The notes beneath the pieces were generated by a model, which made no database searches, had not been told where the DNA came from, and saw only the letters and a list, made by a program, of their open reading frames with translations. The translations under genes and the position numbers were made by a program. This document shows positions 18,268-27,178 of a stretch of 34,220 nt of DNA, in pieces (position 1 is the stretch's first letter; the number at the start of each line of letters is the position of its first letter). This DNA is from a virus. The DNA is taken from positions 1 through 34,220 of IMG/VR virus record IMGVR_UViG_3300036398_003475. One strand, written 5' to 3'.

Positions 18268-19383
18268 GTGGAGACCATCATTAAAGCGAGAGGACTGACC
18301 GGGAAGCTGCGCATTGCCGCCAATTCGCCGTATTACCGGCTGCACTTCTATCATCCCGAAAGGCGCATCCGCCAGCGCATCAGCCTCGCCACCTCCGACC
18401 TGCCGACCGCCAAGGCCAAGGCCAAGGCCATCCTCGAGCGCACCGCGGACGAGGGCATTGCCGCGCTGCGGGACTTCTCCCGGCGCGACACCAGCTCCAC
18501 GGTTGGCAAGGCTTGTGAACATTACTTGGCGACCAGCACGGTGGCTTTTCGCCGGGACAATGTGAATTGCCTCTACCGCGTTATCAAGGCTGCCCTGCAG
18601 ACCGATGACGGCCTGAAGGTCCGCGACCTGCCGCTCTCTCGCCTCAGCCGCGCCCTAGTCGCCGCCTACTTGAAGAACGCCGCGGTCAAGACCAGCACGC
18701 AAAAGTCATGCCTCGCCAGCGCCCGGGCGATCTTCGCGCGGCAGAACGACTGGGAGGGCTTCGATGGCTTGCCGGACATGGGCGAGTTCCGTGACGCCTG
18801 CACCCGCACCGGACTGCGCGTCCACTTGGACGCCTTCCAGCCCTTGCCCGCGGAGACCTTGGAGGAGATCGACAAGGCGACCAAGGTCACCGGCGGCGGC
18901 ATCCGGCGCGCGTGGCTCTTGGCGCGCTATCTTGGACTGCGCCCGAGCGAGATTGCCGGCTTCCGCAAGGGCTGGATCGAAAGGCGAGGGGAGCAGCACT
19001 TCCTGTGCGTCCGGCAGCGCCCCTCGGAAGACTTTGCGCTCAAGACCGGCAGCCGCGGCGAGCGCGACATCGGCATCCCGCCAGACATGGCCGCCGAGCT
19101 GCTCGCCTGCGATGACTACGGCATTCCGGGCGGCACGCCATACACCCGCTACAACTGGCTCATGCGGGTCTTCAATGCCTTCCTCCGAGGCTATCTGCCA
19201 CACCGCGATCAGCTCCTCTACACGCTGCGCAAGCAGGCGGGCAGTGACTGGCTGGTTGCGACCGGCAAGATCAGCTTGGTGTCGAAGCTGCTCGGGCACA
19301 CCTCGGCGGCTGTGACGCTGCGGCACTACGCGACCTATGAGGCGAGCGTGACGCTGCCGGAGGGGATGTTTGGGGCAAAGTGA
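18268..19383 (+). CDS. int: Tyrosine-type integrase
   Basis: 371 residues from a GTG at 18268. An N-terminal arm-binding region and a core-binding helical domain (about 75-175) precede the catalytic domain. Catalytic Arg is R225 in YLGLRPSEIA, the second Arg is R321 in YTLR, His is H344 in LLGHTS, and the nucleophile is Tyr354 in LRHYATYE. The usual His of the HxxR box is Tyr318 here. It would recombine the tRNA-like attP with the host tRNA-Arg gene. The gene is oriented away from attP, which lies directly upstream, and ends at a terminator against the convergent late operon. A TTGACT box about 30 nt upstream may be part of its promoter. Confidence 0.92.
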   Translation: METIIKARGLTGKLRIAANSPYYRLHFYHPERRIRQRISLATSDLPTAKAKAKAILERTADEGIAALRDFSRRDTSSTVGKACEHYLATSTVAFRRDNVNCLYRVIKAALQTDDGLKVRDLPLSRLSRALVAAYLKNAAVKTSTQKSCLASARAIFARQNDWEGFDGLPDMGEFRDACTRTGLRVHLDAFQPLPAETLEEIDKATKVTGGGIRRAWLLARYLGLRPSEIAGFRKGWIERRGEQHFLCVRQRPSEDFALKTGSRGERDIGIPPDMAAELLACDDYGIPGGTPYTRYNWLMRVFNAFLRGYLPHRDQLLYTLRKQAGSDWLVATGKISLVSKLLGHTSAAVTLRHYATYEASVTLPEGMFGAK

Positions 19384-19407
19384 AAGGGCCAGCCGTAGCT
19401 GACCCTT
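19384..19407. terminator. Terminator between int and the late operon
   Basis: AAGGGCCAGC-CGTA-GCTGACCCTT forms a 10-bp stem (one G-T-type mismatch) with a 4-nt loop starting 1 nt after the int stop. The following plus sequence (AGTCTCTTTCTGG) is only partly T-rich. Its location between convergent genes suggests use in both directions. A further small stem CTGG-ACGTG-CCAG lies next to it. Confidence 0.65.
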
Positions 19408-19434
19408 AGTCTCTTTCTGGACGTGCCAGATGAG

Positions 19435-22400
19435 CTATTGTTGCGGCGGCCGCGCTGCAGACACAAAGATGTCGTCAGGATTTTCAGCCACCAGCAGCCG
19501 CTTGCCGTCGATCATCATTTCCTTGGGATTGCGCAGGTAAGCCTCCACGACCACTGGGTTGGCTGGCTCGTTGATCGCCTTGGCGGCGTCACGCAGGCGG
19601 GCGCCGAGGTCTTTGGGGATGCGCTTGGAGAGGTCGTTGAAGTAACTAGCCAGCTCGTCCATATCGTCCGCATAGCGCACGTTGAACTCTGGCAGCTCGC
19701 TGACATCGGCGAACTCGCGCAGCTTGAGGCCAGACTCCATGCGGGCGCCGAGGTCACGCATCACGTCGTTGGCAGCGTCCACGGCAGCCTGCGCCGAGTC
19801 AACGCCTGCGCCAGCATAGCTGTCAGCGGAGGCAACATCTTCGGTAAACGAGAATCCGCCGCGCGACAAACCAGAGCTTCGGGCGCGATACTTGGGATCA
19901 AACTTGCGCCCCTTGAAATCTGGCGAGCCGTGATACACCGGGCCGACCAATCCTTGGCGGCGCGCCTCGTCTGGAGTGATTGTGATATCCGGCATCGCCT
20001 GCCCACGCCTCTGCAGCGCCCGCTGCAACTGCGGATCTTCCTCCCGCACGCCGCGGCGCTCCAGCTCTGCGCTGATCGCCTCGTTGCGCCGGAGCAGCTC
20101 GCGGGTCTGCGCAGCGCCGCCACGCACCGGACGGCCCTCACGCATGCCCAGAGTGGACAGCCCGAGGTAGCCTTGGTTCTCCTCGTATTGGCGTTGGAGT
20201 TGGTCGGTGGGAATGGACTCAAGGGAGTCTGGCATGGCTTGCCCACGCGGGGCGGCTGATGAGGCGTCTTGCGGCCGTGACGCAATCAACGCCTCGTAGA
20301 TGTCTGTCTGTCCGGGCTTTGTCTTGATGCGGGCGATGGGAATGTTGCCCTCGTCCAGCCAAGGATTGAGATTGCCGGGGCGATATTTCAGTTTGCTCGA
20401 GACAAATAGGTAGGCATTGTCTCCCGCCATTTTGCCGCCAGCCCATGTGTGGTTGCGGCCCCAAGCGCCAACGCTGTCCACCATGCCAGACTGCAGTCCG
20501 CGCTCCATGATCTGCTGCGCGCGCGCGTCCGATCCTAGTCGTATGTCTTGGTGGATTGAAAGGTAAGGGGCGATTTCGTTGAACTCTTCTCGCGTCCACT
20601 CGTAGGGGCTTTTTTCGCCAATACCAACCATCCGCGCGATTTCCTTGGTAGTGCCGGTTGCTGGCAAACCTAACTGCTTGGCGCGTTGCTGCGCTGCTTT
20701 TCGGTCATCTGGCATTGCCTGTCCTCTCGCCGCCATCCTCTCAAGCCCCGGAGGATCTTCCAACAACTCAGACGGCCGGCGCCCGCTATCGTACACCTCG
20801 CGGTTATGTCGCGCCGCCGCGGCACGCGACTGGCTCGGCGTCTCTCCCATGGGATTGTCCATAGTGTCTGAGCCAAAGCGGAAGAAGCCGTCCTCGCTAA
20901 TGCTGCCAGCGCCGATGGCCAAAAAGTCCGGCCCCAAGTCCTCGTTGGTTTCAAAGTGCGTGCGCTTGTTGGTGCTGACCACACGGCCGTCTGCACCGAC
21001 AAATGCGGCGCGCCTGGCTCGCTCATTGAGCGGGATATCTGCGCGTCCGCTGTAGTCCGGCATCATCTGCGCCCTGGCCGGCTGCCTGTTGACCATCCCT
21101 CTCGGAGCCTGCACGTCGCTGTCCATGTCCGGCCGCGGCGCTGGCTTGTCGGGCATGAAGTTGCCGTTGGCCCAGTTGTAGTCCATGGCGGCGCCCTTAC
21201 GGCCGGTCCCGCTCACAGCGTTAATGTTCTCGAGGAGGAGCGTTTTGATTGCGCTACCCTTGCCAAATGTTCCGGCCAGAGGATTCTTGCCGCGGTTGAC
21301 CGCGGTGCCGGGATTGATGAGCGCATTGACGATGTTCTTACGGTCGTTGCCGATAGTCGCGGCGCCGTCCTTGCCTGCGCGCTTGTCGGACATCCACTGC
21401 GTCACGTCGTCCATGATGGCTTGCAGGCTGTAGCCTGGGCCGCCGTTCGCGGGGTCAAGCGACGGATGGCGCTCGGAGATAGCCCGCATGGCGCGGTTGC
21501 GCAGTGTAGTCATGTCCAGAAGCTGGGCAAGCAGGTCACCGGCGGCGTTCGTCGTCCACTGGTCAAAGACAACCTCGCGGTTGATGGCGTCAATGTCGGA
21601 GACGCGCGAAGTCTTTACCTTGTCCGCGGAGTTTCCCTTGGCGAAGTAACGCACCTGCATCGACTCGTTGGCATCGGCCAGACCCTCCATCGCATTGATG
21701 ATCGGCAGCCACGGCTTCCAATGCACTTGCAGCGCCATGGTCTGCGGCAGGCGCCGGCCACTAGCGCGGATGCGGCCATCGGCCCAGCGCTTCAGTCCGA
21801 AAGTTGGATCTCCCGGGGCGAGCAAATTGCGGCCCGCCATGTTTTTGACTTGGGAAGACCGAGCCTTGCGTTCTGTGCTGCGTTGCTTTGGCGACTTCTC
21901 AATCACGCGGCCGTCCGGTCCTATGATCGCCAGGGCGTTCTCGCGCGGCACAGTCGGATCTTCCGGCTTGGGGCTGTAGAAGCTGACGTTGGGATTGTCG
22001 GCCAGCGACTCGGGGCGACCATCGCGCGCGATGCGCACACCCTGCGGCACCTCATGCGTTGGGTCGTTCATCCACTGCCGGTAGGCTTTGACGTATTCGT
22101 TGAGATGTTTGACCAGCTTTGGATCGTTGGCCGCCACCGGGTTCTCGCGGAAAAGCTGCTCTGGCGTGATGGCCATGCCAGTCTCAGGGTCGATGCGCAC
22201 GCCGGAAAGGCCAAGCGCACGCGCCGAGGCGCCGAGCACGTTCTCCATGAAGGTAATCGGGTTCTCTCCCGCAGGGACATTGCGGCGGATGGCGGCAAAA
22301 TCGATGCCGGCCATACGCGCCTCCTCAACCATCACCTCGCGGCGAACCCAGTCCATCGGATCTTGGCCGCCGCGCCCCAACTCATCTTGAGCCAGCTCGT

Positions 22401-24867
22401 CCATCTTGAGCTGGATTTGCTCGTTGCTGACAAACAGCGTCTCGTTGGGGAAATTCTTGGAGTTCTCTGCCTTGATCAATGCCTCGGCATATTCACGCCC
22501 GCGGGCCATCAACCCATCGGCGCCATAGCGCTGGTCAACCTGCGCCCGCATGGCGGCGCGCTGTTCGGGAGAGAATGCGTCGCTGGAGAAGAACGCCTCA
22601 AAGTATTCATGCGGCTCCACGTCAGCACGCCGCGCCTCGACGTTGACAAAGATCTGCGGACGCTCGCCCGCGTTCGCCCTGATAAAGTATCCAGCCGACC
22701 CGCTGCCGCCGTGCTCCTTGGCGTTAAGTTCAAAGTCGGCGGCGTTGAGCGGAATGTAATCCACATTGCGGAAGAATCCCTGCATGGCCGCGGTGCGCGC
22801 CAGCTCATCAAAGCTGCGATTTTGCATCAGGGCGCTGACATCGCCGGCGGCCAGCTCCACGTCGGTCAGCAGCCGGCCAACCTCGCGGTCAATCCACTGG
22901 TAGCGCTTCACGCCAGGCTGCACGTTGCCTGCCTGGATGTCGGTCAGCATCCGGCCAATGTCACTCTCGGCTTGAGCCACGCGGCGACCTCTGGCCCCAA
23001 GCACACGCTCTCCCGCGCCGCCAAGGGCGCCGAGTGCCAGGCCCATGCCATACATCGTGTCGGCGGCACGATCATCGCCAGACATGCGCATGGTCTCAGC
23101 GAACGGCACCATGGCAAGCCCGCCCTTGACGGAGCCGGTTGCCACCGCGCTGGCTCCGCGGACGCCCTGCACGACATAGAAGTTGGACAGCTTGTCCATC
23201 AGCTTGCGCGTGCCAGGTGAAAGTTGTTGATTTTGTGCCAGCCGCGCCGGCGTTGATTCCATGGAGACGAACTGGCTGGGGCGCAACAAGCGCTCGCTGA
23301 TGTTGGCTGGCACGTTCGGGTTGGCCGCCACAGCTTGCCGAGCCGCGCGGTCAAGTCCGCTGGTTGCATCGGCTGATTCGCGCAGAATGACGGCAGCCTC
23401 CGGGAGATTCTTTCCGGCAAAGCGCAACACGCCTAGGCCACCCTTGTACGCAGTGTACAGGCTGGCCGCGGTAAAGGCTGCGGTCTTTAGCTCGCTTGGA
23501 AGCTCAAATTGATCGGCGGCCCAGGCTACACCGCTGGCCGCACCATAAGCGCCGGCCACCTTGGCGGGCGACACAACGACCTTACGGAAGCGGTCCATGG
23601 CGCGCAACGGAACCTCAGCCGGATTGACAAAGCGCTGTGTGGCCTTGCCGATCACATTGAGGCTGCGTGCCGTGGCGCCCTTCATGGCGGCGGATAAGCC
23701 AATCTTGGCCGCACCGGCACCCAGTGAGATATACGTTGCCGGATCAGCCAAGATGCTGGCTCCGACCGCCTGCGATTCCATCGGCGGTGCTGGCCGGTTC
23801 TCGAGGGCGCTCAGGTAGTCTGTGCCGAATGCCGTGTCGCTGACGCCAGCCGGCGCGTTGCTTAAAATCTTGTAGACCGTTTCCTCTGGGTAAGCCGCAG
23901 TGCGCGCCTTCTCCACTTCCATAGAGCGGTCCATGCCTTGGCCCCACTGCTGATATTCAAAGTCGCGCAGGTCTTCGGCGTTAACAGGCGCCAGCGTCAG
24001 GCCATTGGCCTTATATCGATCAACGGCGGTCCTCGGGTCGATCTGACCAAACTGCCCGCCGGCGCTGCCTTCCTCATCCATGACGAACTCGCCAGTCTCC
24101 TTCACGCGATACTTCGGTCCGCCCATCGCCTGCAACCCAGCGCCCATCGCAGCGTAGCCCTGCTTCGTCATCTCGGCGCCATAGGCAATAGTGCCAGGCA
24201 GGCGGCGCCATGTCTCAGACACGGCCAGCGCCGGATTGACGCCCATGCCGCCAAACTCAAACAAGCCCTGCTCGCGGTCCACCTTCCACAGCGCCGTGTT
24301 CAGCGCGTCCACGGCCGTGACAAAAAACCCACCGACCGCATTCGCCGTCTCCTCAAAGTTGCTCGGGATGTCGCCGCTGTCGCGCAGTTGCTTTTCTATA
24401 TCGCGCAGCTTGAAAAACTCCTCCTTGGATGGCCGCGGCAGCGTTGGGTCATAAAGCGGCTTAATCATCTCGACCATCACCTGCTTGGTGGAGAGACGCG
24501 GCTTTGACTCGTTGGCGTAAAGTGAGATCACCTCGTCTGTGCTGTAGCGAGGCTTGGGCAGGTTGGGGGATGTCTCGTTGCGAGACGGATAGAGCGCGGC
24601 GTTGCCGTCTGCCGGGCGTTGCGGCGCCGGGGTGCTGTCTACCGGGAAGGCTTCTTCGGCCGTGTAGTTTTGCAGCAGTAGGTTTGCCCCGGGCGCATTG
24701 ATGCTGTTGGGGCGCGGCACCTCGGGCGCCGGCTGAGACAGCTCGCGCTCCGCGGCGTTAATCTGTGCCGGATCAAGGAAAGGCGATGCCGGTTTCTCCA
24801 GCACCTCCACCTCCGGCTGAGGTGATTGCATCATCGTCATCACCTCGTCGGTTGTGTATCTGGCCAT
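19435..24867 (-). CDS. 1810-residue multidomain virion (polyvalent-type) protein
   Basis: It is probably packaged in the capsid and ejected with the DNA. The N-terminus repeats a short motif: RYTTDEVMTMM, RYSTDEVISLY and STKQVMVEM (residues 3-130). Two hydrophobic Ala/Gly-rich stretches (about 370-480 and 560-650) could contact membranes. EPHEYFEAF (about 750) resembles an altered HExxH site. The C-terminal third is divided by RAQMMPD or RGQAMPD at about 1264, 1379, 1540 and 1620. The last part has PVYHGSPDF and GGFSFTEDVASADSYAG, the pattern of ADP-ribosyltransferase-like domains of phage polyvalent proteins. It is last in the late operon, overlapping its neighbour by one base (TAATG). Confidence 0.8.
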   Translation of the reverse strand: MARYTTDEVMTMMQSPQPEVEVLEKPASPFLDPAQINAAERELSQPAPEVPRPNSINAPGANLLLQNYTAEEAFPVDSTPAPQRPADGNAALYPSRNETSPNLPKPRYSTDEVISLYANESKPRLSTKQVMVEMIKPLYDPTLPRPSKEEFFKLRDIEKQLRDSGDIPSNFEETANAVGGFFVTAVDALNTALWKVDREQGLFEFGGMGVNPALAVSETWRRLPGTIAYGAEMTKQGYAAMGAGLQAMGGPKYRVKETGEFVMDEEGSAGGQFGQIDPRTAVDRYKANGLTLAPVNAEDLRDFEYQQWGQGMDRSMEVEKARTAAYPEETVYKILSNAPAGVSDTAFGTDYLSALENRPAPPMESQAVGASILADPATYISLGAGAAKIGLSAAMKGATARSLNVIGKATQRFVNPAEVPLRAMDRFRKVVVSPAKVAGAYGAASGVAWAADQFELPSELKTAAFTAASLYTAYKGGLGVLRFAGKNLPEAAVILRESADATSGLDRAARQAVAANPNVPANISERLLRPSQFVSMESTPARLAQNQQLSPGTRKLMDKLSNFYVVQGVRGASAVATGSVKGGLAMVPFAETMRMSGDDRAADTMYGMGLALGALGGAGERVLGARGRRVAQAESDIGRMLTDIQAGNVQPGVKRYQWIDREVGRLLTDVELAAGDVSALMQNRSFDELARTAAMQGFFRNVDYIPLNAADFELNAKEHGGSGSAGYFIRANAGERPQIFVNVEARRADVEPHEYFEAFFSSDAFSPEQRAAMRAQVDQRYGADGLMARGREYAEALIKAENSKNFPNETLFVSNEQIQLKMDELAQDELGRGGQDPMDWVRREVMVEEARMAGIDFAAIRRNVPAGENPITFMENVLGASARALGLSGVRIDPETGMAITPEQLFRENPVAANDPKLVKHLNEYVKAYRQWMNDPTHEVPQGVRIARDGRPESLADNPNVSFYSPKPEDPTVPRENALAIIGPDGRVIEKSPKQRSTERKARSSQVKNMAGRNLLAPGDPTFGLKRWADGRIRASGRRLPQTMALQVHWKPWLPIINAMEGLADANESMQVRYFAKGNSADKVKTSRVSDIDAINREVVFDQWTTNAAGDLLAQLLDMTTLRNRAMRAISERHPSLDPANGGPGYSLQAIMDDVTQWMSDKRAGKDGAATIGNDRKNIVNALINPGTAVNRGKNPLAGTFGKGSAIKTLLLENINAVSGTGRKGAAMDYNWANGNFMPDKPAPRPDMDSDVQAPRGMVNRQPARAQMMPDYSGRADIPLNERARRAAFVGADGRVVSTNKRTHFETNEDLGPDFLAIGAGSISEDGFFRFGSDTMDNPMGETPSQSRAAAARHNREVYDSGRRPSELLEDPPGLERMAARGQAMPDDRKAAQQRAKQLGLPATGTTKEIARMVGIGEKSPYEWTREEFNEIAPYLSIHQDIRLGSDARAQQIMERGLQSGMVDSVGAWGRNHTWAGGKMAGDNAYLFVSSKLKYRPGNLNPWLDEGNIPIARIKTKPGQTDIYEALIASRPQDASSAAPRGQAMPDSLESIPTDQLQRQYEENQGYLGLSTLGMREGRPVRGGAAQTRELLRRNEAISAELERRGVREEDPQLQRALQRRGQAMPDITITPDEARRQGLVGPVYHGSPDFKGRKFDPKYRARSSGLSRGGFSFTEDVASADSYAGAGVDSAQAAVDAANDVMRDLGARMESGLKLREFADVSELPEFNVRYADDMDELASYFNDLSKRIPKDLGARLRDAAKAINEPANPVVVEAYLRNPKEMMIDGKRLLVAENPDDIFVSAARPPQQ

Positions 24868-25883
24868 TATTGCGGCTCCCAGCCGATGTTTCCGTTGGCG
24901 TCTACGACGCGCTTGAGCTTTTGCCCGTTGGGCAGGGTTAGTTCGTCAGACTGTTCAAACTGCTGGCGAAGCTGCGCGGCAGGATTCTGCTGCGATTGTT
25001 GGTACAAATTCTGGGCGGGTGCTGGCTGGGCCTGTCCTTCGTCATTGGAAAGCGCCTGATTGTTGGCCGGATTGACCAGCGCCCTTTCGGACGCCTTCAG
25101 CATGTCGCGCTTCTCGGTGAGGTATTGTTCGTAAACCTCCCAGTGCTGCCTTTGCCCGGGGACAAGCCCGCGCAGGTATTTCAACTCATCCTGCGAAATT
25201 GGGCGCAGGTATTTAGTCATGTCTAGAACGTCGATGTTCACCAAGCGATCTAGGCGGGCGCGCTTGGCCTGCATCTTTTCATTAAACGCAGCATCATACG
25301 CGCGGCCAAAGGTTCCATCGACCGGGCCAACCAAGTTTTTGTAATCAGGGTCGCTCAGTATCTCGTCGATGGTCTTGAGCGTATTGTCGCGGCGCACCTT
25401 AAAGTCGGTCTGCACAGATTTCTTTTCGGCCAGCTTGGCGTTGCGGTCGGCAAGCTGTGCCTGGCGCATGGGATCGGCCTGCATCATCGCCGTCTTACGC
25501 TCCATCTCAGCCCGCGCATTCTGCTGCTTGAGCACAAAGTCAGCCGCACCAGCCGGCGTGAACTGCACACCGCGCTTCATCGCCTTGAGAAGCTCCTGCT
25601 GCTCGAGCGGCAGCGCGTCGAAGTCTTCGCGGGTCTGGACATTGAGCGAGTTGAAGTCAAAGCCCATGCCGGTCTGCGGAAGCTCTTCTGCCGGCGCTGA
25701 AGGCTCCGAGGCGAAGTCGTTGTAGACCTCATCTGGCACAGCGTATTCGTCCGCAGGCACGCCGTTCATCTCCTCCAAGAACTCCGGCGGCGGGTCGATG
25801 GATGGCAGGTTCTCGTCCAGCGGCTCAAGCGGAGGAAGCGGCGGCTCGACCGGAGCGGGAAGTCGTCTGTTGCGTGGAGGCAT
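24867..25883 (-). CDS. Virion-associated protein with Pro-rich N-terminus
   Basis: 338 residues. The first 70 residues are Pro/Glu-rich (LPAPVEPPLPPLEPLDENLP). The centre is long charged helix (about 105-170 and 200-260), and the C-terminus has a Gln-rich linker (NLYQQSQQNPAAQLRQQFEQ) and a small WEPQ end. The composition fits an internal core or ejection protein, as in the neighbouring genes. It starts without Shine-Dalgarno 4 nt after the upstream stop. Confidence 0.65.
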   Translation of the reverse strand: MPPRNRRLPAPVEPPLPPLEPLDENLPSIDPPPEFLEEMNGVPADEYAVPDEVYNDFASEPSAPAEELPQTGMGFDFNSLNVQTREDFDALPLEQQELLKAMKRGVQFTPAGAADFVLKQQNARAEMERKTAMMQADPMRQAQLADRNAKLAEKKSVQTDFKVRRDNTLKTIDEILSDPDYKNLVGPVDGTFGRAYDAAFNEKMQAKRARLDRLVNIDVLDMTKYLRPISQDELKYLRGLVPGQRQHWEVYEQYLTEKRDMLKASERALVNPANNQALSNDEGQAQPAPAQNLYQQSQQNPAAQLRQQFEQSDELTLPNGQKLKRVVDANGNIGWEPQ

Positions 25884-25887
25884 GGGG

Positions 25888-26349
25888 TTAGGGAATGGCG
25901 TCGAAGTTGATGTTGGAAGGCGGCGCGGTCACGCGGCCCTGGCCAGCGGCGACTTGGGAGGCTGCTCCATATTGTGCTTTGGCAAGTGGCGCCGCCTGTT
26001 TAGCCGACAGTCCTCTATTATACATCTGGGCATTAATCAGCGAAGGCATATACGGCCCCATCATCTCGCTGACCTGAAACCAATCGCGGTCGCTTTTAAT
26101 TTTGCCGCCAGACACAGCCTCAAGCTGCTCCATGGAAATTCCGAGCGAAGGCGAGACGACCTTGAAGACATCTTTGAAGGCGCGGCCTTTGGCCTTTTGT
26201 CCCTCGATCTCGCCATACATGCCGCCGATAGATGCCAGCGCCCCGCCAATATCTTGGCCAAGGTTATTCATCATGCTCGCATTGGCCTGCGCCGCCTGCA
26301 TCATGTATTCGCCGCGCATGTCGTTCACTTGTGGGTTGTATTGAATCAT
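25888..26349 (-). CDS. Small virion-associated helical protein
   Basis: 153 residues, Met/Ala/Gly-rich helices (MRGEYMMQAAQANASMMNNL, GQDIGGALASIGGMYGEIEG) with a polar C-terminus. Ala/Gly-rich amphipathic helices are typical of ejection proteins that form a trans-envelope channel. An AAGGAG ribosome site precedes the ATG. The role is inferred from context. Confidence 0.65.
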   Translation of the reverse strand: MIQYNPQVNDMRGEYMMQAAQANASMMNNLGQDIGGALASIGGMYGEIEGQKAKGRAFKDVFKVVSPSLGISMEQLEAVSGGKIKSDRDWFQVSEMMGPYMPSLINAQMYNRGLSAKQAAPLAKAQYGAASQVAAGQGRVTAPPSNINFDAIP

Positions 26350-26368
26350 AGTTTTGTTCTCCTTGTTA

Positions 26369-27178
26369 TTAAGCTGCGACCCGCAAATAGCTGGGGCGTT
26401 CCTTTTGTGACCAGCGGATCTGATCGCTCACATTGCTCACCAGTTGACCTCCTAGCTTCGGACACGGCACCTGTGCCGCTCCGTCCTTCGCCATGCACGC
26501 CGTGCAGGCGCTCACATAGTCAGGGTTGTCGGTCTTATCCTCCCGCTCCCGCCATGACTCGCCGACCTTTTCGTAGCGGCCATGGTGGATGGGCAAATTG
26601 TTCTCCTCGATGTAGCGCCACACATCCTCATCGGTGAAGAGGCGGATTGGGAAGACGAGGCTGGCGCTGTCTAGATTGCGCGCCACGTCGGTGCGGATCG
26701 TGATGTCGCCGTAGACCGCGTCCGTATCGCTCGCCTTGTGGCCATGGAACATCGCGTCCCACGGCCAGTTGAACGTGCCGGTCGGTCGCTGGTAGATGTC
26801 CTTGAGTCCACAGACAAAGTCCTCGCCGGCCTTGGGAGCGCGGATGCCGGTCGGCAGCATATTGTAGCGAGCGCCGATCTGGTAGTATCCGGCGATCTCC
26901 ACCTCGTCGCCGCCGTCCTGCACCATTGTGAGTGAGGGCGGGAAATCGTAGACGCGCAGTCCGTAGTGCTGGATCACCGCATCGGCGAACCGATACTTGT
27001 GCGGTTGCCATGGCTCGCGGTGGAACACAACCGGCAGGTCGTCGCGGTGACGGCGCACTAGGTCGAGCACCACCATGCTGTCCTTGCCAAAAGAGCAGGC
27101 GATGCACGGGTTGCCAAACTCACCGAGCGACTGCTCAATGAGCCGGTGGGCGTAGGAGACTTTGTCTTCGTGGGTCAT
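26369..27178 (-). CDS. PAPS-reductase/CysH-like PP-loop protein
   Basis: 269 residues. The nucleotide-binding PP-loop is CSFGKDSMVVLDL (about 25-37). LFTDEDVWRYIEENNLPIHH (about 196-215) is the conserved helix of PAPS-reductase/ATP-sulfurylase-like enzymes. A Cys cluster (SACTACMAKDG, then PCPKLGG) near the C-terminus could hold metal or act in thiol chemistry. Family members reduce PAPS or adenylate substrates; related DndC/IscS-linked proteins act in DNA phosphorothioation. Its place inside the virion operon is odd, with a TAATG overlap from the upstream gene. Its substrate cannot be told from sequence. Confidence 0.85.
   Translation of the reverse strand: MTHEDKVSYAHRLIEQSLGEFGNPCIACSFGKDSMVVLDLVRRHRDDLPVVFHREPWQPHKYRFADAVIQHYGLRVYDFPPSLTMVQDGGDEVEIAGYYQIGARYNMLPTGIRAPKAGEDFVCGLKDIYQRPTGTFNWPWDAMFHGHKASDTDAVYGDITIRTDVARNLDSASLVFPIRLFTDEDVWRYIEENNLPIHHGRYEKVGESWREREDKTDNPDYVSACTACMAKDGAAQVPCPKLGGQLVSNVSDQIRWSQKERPSYLRVAA

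Noticed and set aside
20956-23220. A 754-codon open frame on the plus strand opposite the giant virion gene
   Set aside because: It is antisense to a protein with clear composition and motifs. The frame is rich in Arg, His, Val and Ala as expected of the complement of GC-rich codons, has no ribosome site and shows no recognisable motif.
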